From NCBI RefSeq assembly GCF_000090795.2, contig NW_003546865.1:4434-37533 (forward strand): a stretch of DNA of 33,100 bases, in the 5' to 3' direction. Below the pieces are notes generated by a model. That model saw only the letters and a list, made by a program, of their open reading frames with translations, made no database searches and was not told where the DNA came from. Positions 32,916 to 33,100 of the stretch are shown one piece after another. Position 1 is the stretch's first letter, and each line of letters opens with the position of its first letter. This DNA comes from Amphimedon queenslandica (Eukaryota; Porifera; Demospongiae; Haplosclerida; Niphatidae). The position numbers were made by a program, and so were the translations under genes.

Positions 32916-33100
32916 ACATGTACCATAGTTACTGTAAAATCAAAGTGACCGCCAGGTGGTACATAGGCCATGTACACCTAACCGCTGCCAGTTAATGATA
33001 TTCACTGCAAGATATTAAGATTCATTGGAGTATGTACATCTGTAATGAGATTCATTAGGTGAGTTTATCTGTAATGAGATGCACGAGCGATCTGCGCATG
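32916..33100. other. Noncoding sequence at the right edge
   Basis: A short imperfect direct repeat (ATCTGTAATGAGATTCATTAGGT-like phrase, near 33038 and 33067) but no gene. The BEL/Pao relic appears to stop before here. Confidence 0.35.

Overview
This is an AT-rich, intron-bearing metazoan window. Introns are short with clean GT..AG ends. The gene content (a RalGAP alpha homologue, a free-standing vWA protein, HSPA12-type Hsp70 genes) and the mix of decayed transposons (Jockey/CR1-like LINE, BEL/Pao, RecQ-helicase/DUF6589 element, ISL2EU-like element, pogo-like MITE) suggest a basal marine invertebrate. A demosponge close to Amphimedon is my best guess; this is inference, not a database match.

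The left part (about 0.5-12 kb) is genic. Eight minus-strand exons (3680 down to 1384) encode the N-terminus of a Ral GTPase-activating protein alpha subunit. Back to back with it, across a 259-bp shared promoter, lies a complete seven-exon plus-strand gene (3940-6744) for a 472-residue vWA protein with an intact MIDAS. Eleven bases after its stop begins a decayed copy (6756-8228) of an HSPA12-like gene. The intact paralogue follows at 8626-10697 (three exons, 653 aa, TATA box). A minus-strand gene (11998 down to 11088, 5' end not found) encodes a poorly recognised protein whose C-terminus weakly resembles the mitochondria-eating protein (MIEAP/SPATA18) C-terminal domain.

The right part (about 13-33 kb) is a transposon graveyard. 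In order it holds: a 404-bp TA-flanked MITE that keeps a scrap of a pogo-type DNA-binding domain; a 4.8-kb element with ~100-bp inverted repeats carrying convergent relics of a RecQ-like helicase and a DUF6589 transposase; an APE-type LINE ending in (TAA)n; a 320-bp foldback element; a decayed ISL2EU-like pair (HTH_Tnp_4/DDE_Tnp_4 transposase facing a SWIM/YqaJ protein) with a 295-bp MITE between the two genes; and a BEL/Pao gag-pol relic reaching the right edge. Every transposon protein seen has frameshifts, stops or lost catalytic residues.

A dispersed ~180-bp AT-rich repeat occurs as tandem copies beside the RalGAP exons and, inverted, inside the last vWA intron. The most interesting items are the helicase/DUF6589 element and the vWA-HSPA12 junction.
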